Shown here: positions 29,891 through 40,231 of the stretch, in pieces
How the letters are laid out: each line of letters opens with the position of its first letter
How positions within the stretch are numbered: the first letter of the stretch is position 1
Source of the DNA: Zoogloea sp.
Lineage (GTDB): Bacteria > Pseudomonadota > Gammaproteobacteria > Burkholderiales > Rhodocyclaceae
Assembly (NCBI GenBank): GCA_023150095.1
Contig: JAKLLO010000054.1
Span: 1 to 44,744, forward strand
Direction of reading: 5' to 3'
DNA: 44,744 nt
Position numbers and translations under genes: made by a program
Notes under the pieces: model-generated
The model's database searches: none
What the model was told of the DNA's origin: nothing
What the model saw: the letters and a program-made list of their open reading frames with translations, nothing else

Positions 29891-31172
29891 CGTCTTCTTC
29901 CGAATCTAGTAGGCGGTCAGCCAGGGTTTCGGGGAGCGTGTCCATGGGCACGCGGATCTGTTCGCCACCGTCACGCAGGGGCTTGAGGCTCACCTCGCCG
30001 GCCGCGGCTTCATCGTCGCCGATCACTACGGCAAACGGCGCGCCGGATGCATCGGCCCGCTTCATCTGGGACTTGAAGCTGCCACCACCGCAATGCAGGG
30101 TGACAGCAAAACCCGTGCCACGGAGCGCCTCGGCCACTCGGAAGGCCGCCCGCTGGGCCGCCTCGCCGGCGTGGACGAGGTAGACATCCGGCACAAGCCG
30201 CTGGGCTTCGCCGCCGCATTCCAGCCAAAGGGCCAGCAGGCGTTCGACGCCCATCGCAAAACCGGCCGCGGGCGCGGGCTTGCCGCCGAGCTGGGCCACC
30301 AGACCGTCGTAGCGGCCGCCGGCGCAGATCGTGCCCTGGGCGCCCAGGCGGGTCGTGACCCACTCGAACACCGTACGGTTGTAGTAATCCAGCCCACGCA
30401 CCAGGCGGTGGTTGATGCGGTAAGGCAGGCCGGCATCCTTGAGGATGGTCTGCACGCCGTCGAAATGCTTGAGGGACTCTTCACCCAGGAACTCGGCCAG
30501 CTTGGGCGCCGCTTCGACGATGGCCTGCAGATCCGGATTCTTGGTGTCGAGGATGCGCAGCGGGTTGGTGTAGAGGCGCCGCTGGCCATCCTCGTCGAGG
30601 CTGTCCTTGTGCTGTTCGAGGTAGGCGATCAGCGCGGCCCGGTGGGCGGCGCGTTCCTCACTGCTACCGAGGGAGTTGATCTCGAGCTTGACGTCCTCCA
30701 GCCCGAGGTCGTCCCACAGGCGGGCGCACATCAGGATGTGCTCGGCGTCGATGTCCGGACCGTCAAAACCCAGCGCCTCGACACCCACCTGATGGAACTG
30801 GCGATAACGCCCCTTCTGGGGACGCTCGTGGCGGAACATCGGGCCGTGGTAGTACAGCCGGCGCGGCTGGCCGAACAGCAGGTTGTGCTGGATCGCGGCG
30901 CGCACGCAGGAGGCGGTGCCTTCCGGGCGCAGGGTGAGATGTTCGCCGTTGAGGGCATCCTCGAAGGAATACATCTCCTTCTCGACGATGTCGGTCACTT
31001 CGCCGATGGCGCGCTTGAACAGCGGCGTCGGCTCGACGATGGGCATGCGGATGGGGCGGTAACCGTAGCTGTGCAGCCAGTCGCGGACGATGTCCTCGAA
31101 GTGCTCCCAGGTTTCGGCCTCTTCGGGCAGGATGTCGTTCATCCCGCGGACGGCCTGGAGGGTCTTGCTCAT
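29877..31172 (-). CDS. hisS: Histidyl-tRNA synthetase
   Basis: A 431-residue class II synthetase. The N-terminal [20 protein letters not shown], motif 1 region [20 protein letters not shown], motif 2 [16 protein letters not shown] and the histidine-binding [12 protein letters not shown] are all present, together with [13 protein letters not shown] and a C-terminal anticodon-binding domain. It charges tRNA-His in the cytoplasm. The ATG at 31172 lies 33 bp after the ispG stop, within the ispG-hisS-yfgM-bamB-der order. Confidence 0.97.
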   Translation of the reverse strand: MSKTLQAVRGMNDILPEEAETWEHFEDIVRDWLHSYGYRPIRMPIVEPTPLFKRAIGEVTDIVEKEMYSFEDALNGEHLTLRPEGTASCVRAAIQHNLLFGQPRRLYYHGPMFRHERPQKGRYRQFHQVGVEALGFDGPDIDAEHILMCARLWDDLGLEDVKLEINSLGSSEERAAHRAALIAYLEQHKDSLDEDGQRRLYTNPLRILDTKNPDLQAIVEAAPKLAEFLGEESLKHFDGVQTILKDAGLPYRINHRLVRGLDYYNRTVFEWVTTRLGAQGTICAGGRYDGLVAQLGGKPAPAAGFAMGVERLLALWLECGGEAQRLVPDVYLVHAGEAAQRAAFRVAEALRGTGFAVTLHCGGGSFKSQMKRADASGAPFAVVIGDDEAAAGEVSLKPLRDGGEQIRVPMDTLPETLADRLLDSEEDDGCI

Positions 31173-31205
31173 GATTCCTTTTGTTCTTCTGTTGACTGCG
31201 GCCTA

Positions 31206-32456
<1,251 letters not shown>

Positions 32457-32467
32457 CTTGCGTCCTG

Positions 32468-33373
32468 TCACTCGAACTTGAGGCGAGCGATCGTCATCTT
32501 GCCGGTGAGACCGAAATCCACCGGCTGACCATTGCGCTCGAGCTTGACCGAGCGGGCATTGCCGATCACGACCGCCATCGGCGGTGCAACTTCGAACTCT
32601 TCCCGCGAGCCGGCCTTGCCGAGCTTGGTGACGACGACCTTGCCGTTTTTGTCCTTCACTTCGATCCATGCATCCTGCGCGAAATCGAACACCAACCGAT
32701 CCTTGCCGCCGGCCACCGCAGCGGGCGCAGGTGCAGGCTCCTCCACCTTCACCGGAACAGGAAGCGGCACCGCCGTTTGCGTCGTTTGGCCCGCAGCCGG
32801 ATCGGCAGCAGCCGGCGTGACCTCGGGCGCCTTGCCGGCGTCACCCTCGGCAGCCGGAACACCCCCTGCGGGGGGCGTGCTGGCGGCCTCCTCGGCCGGA
32901 GCCGGTGCGCTGGCTATCAGTTCATCGGCAACCTTCTTTCGCTGGGTGTCGTAATACCACCCGGCGACGACAATGCCGAACAGGGCGAGCGCAGCCAGCA
33001 CGCCGGGAATGACCGAACGGCGGAAGCGGCCACGCCCGACCTGAGGCATGTCGCCCTGGGCGTTGGAGGCTGGCGAGAGTTCGACCGTCTCGGATGTGAC
33101 CGATGCCTGCAGGCCAGCGAGCAGCGGCGCCGGATCGATCTTGAGCAGACGCGCATAGTTGCGCAGGAAACCCCGCGTGAAGGCAGTGCCCGGGAGCTGG
33201 TCGAAACGGCCAGACTCCAGCGCTTCAACCTGCCTGGGATTGAGCTTGAGGGAATTCGCCACCTCGGAGACGCTGAGACCCAGCGCCTCACGCTGGCGTC
33301 GCAGCGTTTCGCCGGCAGAAGAATCCACAGGCGCCCCCGCCGGGGCCTGAGGCAAAACTTGAGGATCGGTCAC
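32468..33373 (-). CDS. rodZ: Cytoskeleton protein RodZ
   Basis: A 301-residue bitopic membrane protein. A cytoplasmic helix-turn-helix domain (about 20-85, [19 protein letters not shown], then [19 protein letters not shown]) binds MreB. A transmembrane helix follows a basic stretch ([19 protein letters not shown] at about 117-137), and a Pro/Ala-rich periplasmic linker leads to a C-terminal beta domain (DUF4115-type, [19 protein letters not shown]). It links the MreB cytoskeleton to cell-wall elongation. The start is GTG at 33373, overlapping the pilW stop in a GTGA. Confidence 0.95.
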   Translation of the reverse strand: MTDPQVLPQAPAGAPVDSSAGETLRRQREALGLSVSEVANSLKLNPRQVEALESGRFDQLPGTAFTRGFLRNYARLLKIDPAPLLAGLQASVTSETVELSPASNAQGDMPQVGRGRFRRSVIPGVLAALALFGIVVAGWYYDTQRKKVADELIASAPAPAEEAASTPPAGGVPAAEGDAGKAPEVTPAAADPAAGQTTQTAVPLPVPVKVEEPAPAPAAVAGGKDRLVFDFAQDAWIEVKDKNGKVVVTKLGKAGSREEFEVAPPMAVVIGNARSVKLERNGQPVDFGLTGKMTIARLKFE

Positions 33374-34173
33374 TGATACTGCCCTTGCAAGAAAGCCTGA
33401 TATTCGGGAGAGCCGGGGAACCGGCGCCGCAACTGCTGCACGAGCGAAGCCTCGGCAGCCCGGTCGCCGAGCCGACGCTCGACGCGGATCGCCAGCCAGA
33501 GGCTTTCGGCGGAAGAGTCACCGCCCTGATGCAGCGCGGCCAAGTAGCGCTTCGACGCGTCGTAGGCGCCTCGCCGGTAAGTGATGGCGGCCAGATGATA
33601 GATCGCCGCCTGATTGCCGTTGTCGGCATCGACTGCGCGCAGGAAGAAATCCTCGGCGGCAGCGTCGTTCTTGAGGCGCAGATGGCACAGGCCGGCGTTG
33701 GCCAGGGCACGGGTCGGCGTCTGGTAATACGGATTGCGGGCGGCCGCGGAGAGCTGCTCGATCCCGGCCTGCTCCTTGCCCGTCGAGCACAGGAACCAGC
33801 CGTAGCTGTTCATGATTTCCGGATCACCCGGCGCGAGCTGCAGCGCGCGGTCAAAATTGGCGGCAGCCACTGCGTTCTCTTCGAGATACATGTGCACCAG
33901 CCCCATCAGCTGGTAAGCCGGCGCGTAGCGGGAATCGTAGTACACCGCCGCCTTGGCCTCATCGAGCGCCACACCGTAACGGCCTGCCTGCAAATAGGCC
34001 TGCCCCAGGTCCACGTGCACCTTGGCCTTGCGCTGCCCGTCGGTCACGGCGGGTTTGTCGGAGACGGGCCGTTCGATCGACGCCACCGGCGCACCGAAAT
34101 TGCCCCCGGCACAACCCGCAAGGCCGACGACGGCAAGCACGACAGCGACGGCGGACGGGATGCGTCTCATCAC
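33370..34173 (-). CDS. pilW: Type IV pilus biogenesis/stability lipoprotein PilW (PilF)
   Basis: A lipoprotein of about 267 residues with lipobox LAGC (Cys21 counting from the GTG). Several TPR repeats follow (KVHVDLGQAYLQAGRYGVAL, then APAYQLMGLVHMYLEENAVA, and DPEIMNSYGWFLCSTGKEQ). It serves as the pilotin needed for multimerisation of the PilQ secretin in the outer membrane. The start could be the GTG at 34173 or the ATG directly after it at 34170. It follows rlmN by 2 bp and overlaps rodZ by 4 bp, the conserved rlmN-pilW-rodZ-ispG order. Other pilus genes are not in the window. Confidence 0.93.
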   Translation of the reverse strand: MMRRIPSAVAVVLAVVGLAGCAGGNFGAPVASIERPVSDKPAVTDGQRKAKVHVDLGQAYLQAGRYGVALDEAKAAVYYDSRYAPAYQLMGLVHMYLEENAVAAANFDRALQLAPGDPEIMNSYGWFLCSTGKEQAGIEQLSAAARNPYYQTPTRALANAGLCHLRLKNDAAAEDFFLRAVDADNGNQAAIYHLAAITYRRGAYDASKRYLAALHQGGDSSAESLWLAIRVERRLGDRAAEASLVQQLRRRFPGSPEYQAFLQGQYQ

Positions 34174-34175
34174 AT

Positions 34176-35270
34176 TCAGGCTCCGGTAATCGGCACGATT
34201 CGGGTCGTGCGACGGGTTTTGTCCTTCACCTGCCCGGCCAGCTGGCCGCAGGCGGCATCCACGTCGTCACCACGGGTCTTGCGGGTGGTGGTGACGATGC
34301 CGGCCGCGATGAGGATCTCGGCGAAGCGCTTGATGCGCGGCGCAGGCGAACGATCGAAACCGGAATTCGGGAAGGGGTTGAACGGAATCAGGTTGAACTT
34401 GCAGGGCACGTCGCGGGTGAGCGCGATGAGCTCGCGGGCGTGGGCGTCGGAGTCATTCACCCCGTCGAGCATGACGTACTCGAAGGTGATGAAATCCCGG
34501 GGCGCACGCTCGAGATAGCGCTGGCAGGCGGCCATGAGTTCACGCAAGGGGTATTTCTGGTTGATCGGCACGAGCTGGTCGCGCAGGGCATCGTTGGATG
34601 CGTGCAGCGACACGGCCAGCGCCGTCGGACAGGCGTCGCGCAGGCGATCCATCGCCGGAACGATACCGGAAGTCGAGACTGTCACCCGCCGCCGCGACAG
34701 GCCGTAGGCGTTGTCGTCGAGCATCAGGTTGAGCGCCGACACCACGTTGTCGAAGTTGGCCAGGGGTTCGCCCATGCCCATCATCACCACGTTGCTGATG
34801 ACGCGCTCGCCGTCGCCGTTGGCGCCGAGCAGGCGGTTGGCAAGCCACAGCTGGCCGATGATCTCGGCGGCACTGAGGTTGCGGTTGAAGCCCTGCTTGC
34901 CGGTGGAGCAGAACGCGCAGTCGAGCGCGCAGCCTGCCTGGGACGAGATGCACAGGGTGCCGCGGTTGGTTTCGGGGATGAACACCGTCTCGACCGCGTT
35001 GGCGTTGCCCACGTCGAGCAGCCACTTGCGGGTGCCGTCCGTCGAGATGCTGTCGCGCACCGGAACCGGCGGCGTGATGCAGGCCGTCGCCGCGAGCTTG
35101 GCCCGCAGCGACTTGGCCACGTCGGTCATCTGCTCGAAATCGGTCACGCCGAAGCGATGCACCCAGCGGAGCACCTGCTTGGCACGAAAGGGTTTCTCAC
35201 CTTGCTGGAGGAACCAGTCGGTGAGTGCTGCCGCATCGAAATCGAGAAGATTGACCACGTGTATTTCCAT
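34176..35270 (-). CDS. rlmN: Dual-specificity RNA methyltransferase RlmN
   Basis: A 364-residue radical-SAM enzyme that methylates C2 of adenosine 2503 of 23S rRNA and A37 of some tRNAs. The iron-sulfur motif is [11 protein letters not shown], matching C-x3-C-x2-C. SAM-contact residues lie in [13 protein letters not shown], and the mechanistic cysteines are the one in [14 protein letters not shown] near the C-terminus and Cys in the N-terminal half. The ATG at 35270 has no clear ribosome-binding site because a 10-bp hairpin (35275-35307) sits directly before it. It lies 45 bp after ndk. Confidence 0.96.
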   Translation of the reverse strand: MEIHVVNLLDFDAAALTDWFLQQGEKPFRAKQVLRWVHRFGVTDFEQMTDVAKSLRAKLAATACITPPVPVRDSISTDGTRKWLLDVGNANAVETVFIPETNRGTLCISSQAGCALDCAFCSTGKQGFNRNLSAAEIIGQLWLANRLLGANGDGERVISNVVMMGMGEPLANFDNVVSALNLMLDDNAYGLSRRRVTVSTSGIVPAMDRLRDACPTALAVSLHASNDALRDQLVPINQKYPLRELMAACQRYLERAPRDFITFEYVMLDGVNDSDAHARELIALTRDVPCKFNLIPFNPFPNSGFDRSPAPRIKRFAEILIAAGIVTTTRKTRGDDVDAACGQLAGQVKDKTRRTTRIVPITGA

Positions 35271-35274
35271 CCAG

Positions 35275-35307
35275 ACCGGCGGGAGGAAGAAATTTCATCC
35301 CGCCGGT
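35275..35307 (-). promoter_or_regulatory. Intercistronic hairpin abutting the rlmN start
   Basis: The arms ACCGGCGGGA and TCCCGCCGGT pair perfectly over 10 bp with a 13-nt loop. The structure fills the ndk-rlmN gap and ends four bases before the rlmN ATG, leaving no free Shine-Dalgarno sequence. No U-run follows, so it is not a typical terminator. It may limit rlmN translation or protect the ndk 3' end. Confidence 0.6.
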
Positions 35308-35315
35308 AGAGATCA

Positions 35316-35741
35316 TCAACGGCTGTAAACGTTCATGCCGGGGAAGAAGAAGGCAACTTCCACAGCAGCGGTTTCCGGCGCGTCGGAGCCGTGAACGGCG
35401 TTGGCGTCGATGGACTCGGCGAAATCGGCGCGGATGGTGCCCTTGTCGGCCTTCTTCGGGTCGGTGGCGCCCATCAGTTCGCGGTTCTTGGCGATGGCGT
35501 TCTCGCCTTCCAGGCACTGGATCATCACCGGGCCGGAGGTCATGAAGGAAACCAGATCCTTGAAGAAGGGGCGCTCTTTGTGCACGGCGTAGAACTCACC
35601 GGCTTCACGCTCGGACAGGTGCGCCATCTTGGCGGCGATGACCTTCAGGCCGGCGCCTTCGAAACGGGCGTAGATCTGGCCGATCACGTTCTTGGCGACG
35701 GCATCGGGCTTGATGATGGAAAGGGTGCGTTCAATAGCCAT
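35316..35741 (-). CDS. ndk: Nucleoside diphosphate kinase
   Basis: A 141-residue enzyme exchanging gamma-phosphates between NTPs and NDPs through a phosphohistidine. The N-terminal [12 protein letters not shown] and the active-site NAVHGSD with His117 are both present, and the length is normal. It is cytoplasmic, and Ndk balances nucleotide pools. It leads the ndk-rlmN-pilW-rodZ cluster. It is preceded by a 173-bp non-coding stretch and then by the terminator of a candidate small RNA gene, so ndk needs its own promoter. Confidence 0.98.
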   Translation of the reverse strand: MAIERTLSIIKPDAVAKNVIGQIYARFEGAGLKVIAAKMAHLSEREAGEFYAVHKERPFFKDLVSFMTSGPVMIQCLEGENAIAKNRELMGATDPKKADKGTIRADFAESIDANAVHGSDAPETAAVEVAFFFPGMNVYSR

Positions 35742-35791
35742 GAGTCAGGACTCCGTGAGACAAAGGATGGTCGAAAAACCGAAAGCTTGGA

Positions 35792-35797
35792 ATTTTA
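35792..35797 (-). promoter_or_regulatory. Candidate -10 box for ndk
   Basis: TAAAAT on the minus strand about 50 bp before the ndk ATG, the only AT-rich hexamer of this kind in the 35742-35914 gap. The sequence at -35 (GCCGAT) is poor, so this is a weak call. Nothing else is evident between here and 35914. Confidence 0.4.
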
Positions 35798-35914
35798 GCA
35801 GGTTGGTGCGTCGGATCGGCGTTTTTCGGCATTGGAGCGCCGATGGGCGGCACGCCGCGCACGACCAGTGTCGTACCCAACCCGCGGAACGAAGGAATAT
35901 GGGGGCGAAGAAGC

Positions 35915-35941
35915 AAAAAAAAGGGTGCGCATCGCGCACCC
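35915..35941 (-). terminator. Intrinsic terminator of the candidate small RNA
   Basis: The 8-bp stem GGGTGCGC/GCGCACCC with a 3-nt loop is followed by eight T on the minus strand (35922-35915). It is among the strongest terminators in the window, and no protein gene ends directly before it (ccoS stops 160 bp upstream). Confidence 0.9.
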
Positions 35942-36024
35942 CCAACCCCAACAGAGAGACTTAAGCCACAGGCAGTGATGCCTGGAAGACACTAGTTCTT
36001 GCTCGCACTTGCGTCTTCAACTTG
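35915..36024 (-). ncRNA. Candidate FNR-activated small RNA (novel)
   Basis: This ~110-nt stretch in the 362-bp ccoS-ndk gap has no coding potential that I can see, but it has a complete transcription-unit layout. The start predicted from the promoter (36031-36072) is about 36024. The transcript would fold into a long stem GAAGAC/GTCTTC (36018-36013 with 35990-35985) and a hairpin CAGGCA-TCAC-TGCCTG (35984-35969). An open pyrimidine-rich stretch GTCTCTCTGT (35960-35951) follows, which could pair with purine-rich ribosome-binding sites. It ends in a GC-rich terminator with eight U, as in Hfq-dependent small RNAs. It could alternatively be an untranslated 3' product of ccoS, but the promoter argues against that. 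I do not recognise it as a described family. Confidence 0.6.
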
Positions 36025-36030
36025 GGATCG

Positions 36031-36072
36031 AGTATGCACGACGCCCCTGGGGGCAGAATTGATTTGGGTCAA
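36031..36072 (-). promoter_or_regulatory. Class II FNR/Anr-type promoter
   Basis: TTGACCCAAATCAA at 36072-36059 (minus strand) matches the FNR consensus TTGAT-N4-ATCAA at nine of ten defined positions. A -10 box CATACT lies at 36036-36031. A start at 36024 puts the FNR-box centre (36065.5) at -41.5, the exact spacing of class II FNR-activated promoters, where FNR replaces the -35 box. Confidence 0.65.
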
Positions 36073-36103
36073 AAACCCTTCAGATAGCGTGGAGATTGAC
36101 AAC

Positions 36104-36292
36104 TCAACTTCCCGCCTTCGGACCGCCCTTCTCCGGGGCCTGCGCCGGCGGATCGTCGTCATCGCTGACGACCCGGTAGCCCGGCCCTTCCAGATCGTCG
36201 AACTGCCCGCTGCGCACCGACCACCAGAAGATGACGCCGATCAAGAAGACCAGGACGATGGACAGCGGGATGAGCAGGTAAAGACTTTCCAT
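36104..36292 (-). CDS. ccoS: cbb3-type cytochrome oxidase assembly protein CcoS
   Basis: A 62-residue single-pass membrane protein. The N-terminal MESLYLLIPLSIVLVFLIG helix, the WWSVRSGQFDDLEGPGYRV motif and a short acidic tail (DDDDPP) are the family hallmarks. It is required for cofactor insertion into the high-affinity cbb3 oxidase at the inner membrane. The ATG lies 9 bp after the ccoI stop. Structural ccoNOQP genes are not in the window. An FNR box lies just downstream but points away from this gene. Confidence 0.96.
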   Translation of the reverse strand: MESLYLLIPLSIVLVFLIGVIFWWSVRSGQFDDLEGPGYRVVSDDDDPPAQAPEKGGPKAGS

Positions 36293-36301
36293 GATCCGAT
36301 C

Positions 36302-38848
36302 TCAGCGTTGGCGCCCGCGCTGGAGGCGCAGGGCGTTGAGGACGACGAACAGCGAGCTCGCCGACATGCCGATCCCGGCCATCCAGGGCGTGACGAGCCC
36401 GGACATGGCGAGGGGAACGGCGGTGAAATTGTAGGCGAACGACCACCAGAGGTTCTGGCGGATGATCCTGAGCGCCCGGCGCGACAGATCCAGCCCGTCC
36501 GCCAGGGACGACAGCCGGCCGGACAGCAGCACGATGTCGGCCTGGTTGCGGGCGAGGTCGGTGCCGCCGCCCATGGCGATGGAAACCTGGGCCTGAGCCA
36601 GCACCGGCGCGTCGTTCACGCCGTCGCCGACCATCGCGACGATCGCGTTTTCGGTCTGCAGCCCACGCAGCGCGGCGTGCTTGCCTTCGGGGGTCATGCC
36701 GCCCCGGGCATCGGCAACGCCCAGCTCCCGGGCCAGCGCCTGGACGGTGGCCGGCGTGTCGCCGCTCAGGATAGACAGGTCGAGCCCCTTCTCGCGTAGC
36801 GAGGCCAGCGCCGCCGGAGAGTCCTCCCGCAGCCCGTCGGAAAGCGCAAAGCCGGCGATCCAGCCCGCGGCCGAACCCAGCGCGATGACGGTGCGACCGG
36901 AACGCTCGTCGGACAGCAGCGCCTCCGGCTCGGGAGAGCCCACCAGCTCGGCCACGAAGGACGGCCTGCCGATGCGATAGGCGACGCCCTCCAGCACGCC
37001 GGCCACGCCCTGCCCCGTGGTAGCCGCGACGTTGCCAAAAGCCGGCACCACCAGCCCACCACCGCGCCGACGCAGGGCCTCGGCGATGGCGTGCTCGGAG
37101 CCTTGTTCCAGGCCGGCGGCAAGACGCAGCGCCTCCATCTCGTCACCCTGCCCCAGCACACGGATCTGCTCGACGCGCATCTCGCCGTAGGTGAGCGTGC
37201 CGGTCTTGTCGAAAACAAAGTGATCGGCCCGGGCCAGGGCCTCGATGGCGTGGCCGCGGGTGACCAGCACCCCCATCCGCGCCAGGGCGTCGGTGGCCAC
37301 GGTGAGCGCCACCGGCGTGGCCAGCGACAGCGCACAGGGGCAGCTCACCACCAGCACCGAGACGAACACCCACAGGGCGCGATCGGGATCGTGCCACCAC
37401 CACCAGCCGGCGGTCACCACCGCCAGCACCAGCAGCGCGACGATGAAATAGGCCGCCACGCGGTCGGCCTGCTGGACGACATGGGGTTTCTCGGCGGACG
37501 CGCGCTCCATCAGCTGGCGGATCGCCGCGAGGCGGGTGTGCTCGCCGGTGCGGGTGACGCGCACGCACAGCGGGCTGCCGATGTTCACGCTGCCGCCAGT
37601 CACCTGGGCGCCAGGCTTCTTGGGCACCGGGCGGCTCTCGCCGGTGAGGAGCGCCTCATTGGCCTCGCTCTCGCCCTCGGCCACGATGCCGTCGGCCGGC
37701 ACGGTCTCGCCCGGCTTCACGCGGATCATGTCGCCCGCCTGCAGTTGCGACACCGGCACCCGTTCGCCTTCCGGATCGGGCCAATTGGCGAAGCGTTCGG
37801 CAAAGGCTGGCAGCGCCTTGCCCAGTTCCTCCACGCCGCGCACGGCTTTCTGGCGGGCGAGCATCTCCACGTAGCGGCCGCACAGCAGGAAGAACACGAA
37901 CATCGTCACCGAGTCGAAATACACCTCGCCCTTGCCGGTGAAGGTGGCCCAGCAGCTGGCCACAAACGCGGCACCGACGCCCAGCGCCACCGGCACGTCC
38001 ATGCCCAGCCGGCGCAGCTTGACGTCGCGCCAGGCGTGGCTGAAGAAGGGCGCGGCGGAGTACAGCACCACCGGCGCGGTGAGGATCAGGCTCGCCCAGC
38101 GCATCATCGCCTCGATGTCGGCGGTCATGTCGCCGTCGGCGATGTACACCGGGAAGGCATACATCATCACCTGCATCATCCCGAAGCCGGCGACGAACAG
38201 CCGCCACAGGGCCGAGCGGCGCTCCCGCTGGGATATCTGTTCGGAGCGGGCTGCGTCGTAAGGAAAGGCCCGGTAGCCGATGGCCTGGATCGCCGCGAGG
38301 ATGTCGGAGAGCTTGATCTTGCGCTCATCCCAGCGCACCCGGGCGCGCCGGGTGGCGTAGTTGATGTCCACCGCGGTGACGCCCGGCTGGTGGGCCACAT
38401 GCTGCTCGTTGAGCCAGATGCACGCGGCGCAGGTGATGCCTTCGAGGATCAGCGCGGCTTCGCGCTCATGTTCGCCGATGGGCTTGACGAAGCCCTGCTG
38501 GAAATCCGGGTGATCGAAGAGCCCCAGATCCTTCAGCTCGTCAGGCATCGCCTCGCGGGCCTGCTCGGGCATCGCGTCGCGGCGCCGGTAGTAATCGATC
38601 AGGCCGCTGCTGACGATGGACTGGGCCACCGCCTGGCAGCCGGTACAGCACATGTGGTGGGGCGTGCCTTCGATATCGACGACGAGATCGACATCATCGG
38701 GAATCGGCAGACCGCAGTGGTAGCAGTCGTGCTCGCGGGAAGACACTTCGGATGACGGCGACGGGGAAGAAGGCTGGGACAACGAGGGCCTCGCAGAGCG
38801 GAACACACGTGGCCCGGGCAGGCCACGGAAAACACGCCCTTTTATCAC
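36302..38848 (-). CDS. ccoI: CcoI/FixI copper-transporting P-type ATPase for cbb3 oxidase
   Basis: A P1B-type ATPase of up to 848 residues. It has an N-terminal Cys-rich zinc-finger-like segment (CYHCGLPIPDD, then HMCCTGCQAVAQ), a heavy-metal-associated domain with CAAC (GITCAACIWLNEQ), eight predicted membrane helices, the transport motif CPC (503-505), the phosphorylated Asp547 in DKTGTLT, and GDGVNDAP. It supplies copper to the CuB site of cbb3 oxidase. The GTG at 38848 gives an Arg-rich leader that is odd for the family. A TTG at 38782 (product MSQPSSPSPSSEV) with GCGAGG eight bases upstream is a plausible true start. It is followed by ccoS in one transcript. Confidence 0.94.
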   Translation of the reverse strand: MIKGRVFRGLPGPRVFRSARPSLSQPSSPSPSSEVSSREHDCYHCGLPIPDDVDLVVDIEGTPHHMCCTGCQAVAQSIVSSGLIDYYRRRDAMPEQAREAMPDELKDLGLFDHPDFQQGFVKPIGEHEREAALILEGITCAACIWLNEQHVAHQPGVTAVDINYATRRARVRWDERKIKLSDILAAIQAIGYRAFPYDAARSEQISQRERRSALWRLFVAGFGMMQVMMYAFPVYIADGDMTADIEAMMRWASLILTAPVVLYSAAPFFSHAWRDVKLRRLGMDVPVALGVGAAFVASCWATFTGKGEVYFDSVTMFVFFLLCGRYVEMLARQKAVRGVEELGKALPAFAERFANWPDPEGERVPVSQLQAGDMIRVKPGETVPADGIVAEGESEANEALLTGESRPVPKKPGAQVTGGSVNIGSPLCVRVTRTGEHTRLAAIRQLMERASAEKPHVVQQADRVAAYFIVALLVLAVVTAGWWWWHDPDRALWVFVSVLVVSCPCALSLATPVALTVATDALARMGVLVTRGHAIEALARADHFVFDKTGTLTYGEMRVEQIRVLGQGDEMEALRLAAGLEQGSEHAIAEALRRRGGGLVVPAFGNVAATTGQGVAGVLEGVAYRIGRPSFVAELVGSPEPEALLSDERSGRTVIALGSAAGWIAGFALSDGLREDSPAALASLREKGLDLSILSGDTPATVQALARELGVADARGGMTPEGKHAALRGLQTENAIVAMVGDGVNDAPVLAQAQVSIAMGGGTDLARNQADIVLLSGRLSSLADGLDLSRRALRIIRQNLWWSFAYNFTAVPLAMSGLVTPWMAGIGMSASSLFVVLNALRLQRGRQR

Positions 38849-38887
38849 AACTGGCCGGGCCGACCAAACCCGACGCCCTCCCCCGCC

Positions 38888-38919
38888 AAAAGGAAACGCA
38901 CCCGTCGGGGTGCGTTTCC
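38888..38919 (-). terminator. Intrinsic terminator of the dctPQM operon
   Basis: A perfect 12-bp stem GGAAACGCACCC/GGGTGCGTTTCC with a 4-nt loop is followed on the minus strand by TTTT, 28 bp after the dctM stop. It separates the TRAP transporter operon from ccoI. Confidence 0.85.
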
Positions 38920-38947
38920 AGTGTGGATCAGACTGCCAGGACGTGCA

Positions 38948-40231
38948 TCACATCATGCCGAGCATCCGCGGGAACCACAGCGAAAGTCCAGGCCAGTAGG
39001 TGACGAGACCCAGGAAGACCAGCATCGACAGCAGCCACGGCCAAACCGCCACGGTGAGTTCGGTGATGCCCATCTTGGTTATGCCCGAGGCCACGTACAG
39101 GTTGAGGCCCACCGGCGGATGGCACATGCCGACCTCCATGTTCACCACCATGATGATGCCGAAGTGCACCGGGTCGATGCCCAGCTTCATCGCCACCGGG
39201 AACAGGATCGGGGCGAAGATCAGCACGATGGACGACGGCTCCATGAAGTTGCCGGCCAAGAGCAGCAGCACGTTCACCGCCAGCAGGAAGGCGATCACCC
39301 CCAGGCCGTTGCCGAGCATCCAGTCGGCCAGCGCCTGCGGGATGTTCTCGTTGGTCATGATGAAGGAGAACAGCACCGCGTTGGTGATGATGTAGAGCAG
39401 CATCGCCGACATGTTGGCCGAGTTGAGCAGCACCTTGGGCACGTCTGAAAGCGGCATGTCCTTGTAGACGAACACCGCCACGATGAAGGCGTACATGGCG
39501 CTCATCGCCGCCGCTTCGGTGGGCGTGAAGATGCCGGTGTAGATCCCGCCCATCACCACCACGATCAGCAGCAGCCCCCACACCGAATCCCGAAAGGCCT
39601 TGATCCGCTGGGCGACGCTCGCCTTGGGCTGACGCGGGTAGTCGAACTTGCGGGCCCGATACCAGGTCACGCCACCCAGGGTTGCCGCCAGGGCCAGGCC
39701 CGGCACCACGCCGGCCATGAACAGCGCGCCGACCGAGGTGTTGGTCGCCACCGAGTACATCACCATCACGATGGACGGCGGGATCAGGATGCCCAGCGCA
39801 CCCGCAGTGGTGATGATCCCCGCACCGAAGCGGTTGGGAAAGCCCGCCCGGACCATCGCCGGCAGCAGGATCGAACCGATCGCCACCACCGTCGCCGGCG
39901 ACGAACCGGAGACCGCCGCGAACAGCGCGCACGCCACCACGCCGGCCAGCCCCAGGCCGCCATACCAGTGACCAACCATCGCCGTGGCGAAGTTGATCAT
40001 CCGTTTGGCCACCCCCCCGTGGGTGAGGAAGTTGCCCGCCAGGATGAAGAACGGGATCGCCATGATCTCGAACTTCTCGATGCCCGTGAACAGCTTGAGC
40101 GCCACCGATTCGAGCGGCACCTCGGTCATCGTGAACAGGAAGGTGAGCACCGTGAGGCCGAGGGAGATCGAGATGGGCATCCCGGTCAGCATCAGCACGG
40201 CCAGGATGCCAAAGATGATTGCGGCGTTCAT
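38948..40231 (-). CDS. dctM: TRAP transporter large permease DctM
   Basis: A 427-residue membrane protein of the DctM family with about twelve hydrophobic segments. It starts IIFGILAVLMLTGMPISISLG and includes IPFFILAGNFLTHGG, GILIPPSIVMVMY and EPSSIVLIFAPILFPVAMK. It forms the sodium-coupled transport channel that moves C4-dicarboxylates across the inner membrane together with DctQ and periplasmic DctP. The ATG overlaps the dctQ stop by 4 bp (ATGA), indicating coupled translation at equal stoichiometry. A terminator lies directly downstream. Confidence 0.96.
   Translation of the reverse strand: MNAAIIFGILAVLMLTGMPISISLGLTVLTFLFTMTEVPLESVALKLFTGIEKFEIMAIPFFILAGNFLTHGGVAKRMINFATAMVGHWYGGLGLAGVVACALFAAVSGSSPATVVAIGSILLPAMVRAGFPNRFGAGIITTAGALGILIPPSIVMVMYSVATNTSVGALFMAGVVPGLALAATLGGVTWYRARKFDYPRQPKASVAQRIKAFRDSVWGLLLIVVVMGGIYTGIFTPTEAAAMSAMYAFIVAVFVYKDMPLSDVPKVLLNSANMSAMLLYIITNAVLFSFIMTNENIPQALADWMLGNGLGVIAFLLAVNVLLLLAGNFMEPSSIVLIFAPILFPVAMKLGIDPVHFGIIMVVNMEVGMCHPPVGLNLYVASGITKMGITELTVAVWPWLLSMLVFLGLVTYWPGLSLWFPRMLGMM

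Noticed and set aside
36096..36107. A second FNR-like site TTGACAACTCAA at the end of ccoS
   Set aside because: The half-sites are 2 bp too close for an FNR dimer (TTGA-N4-TCAA instead of TTGAT-N4-ATCAA).
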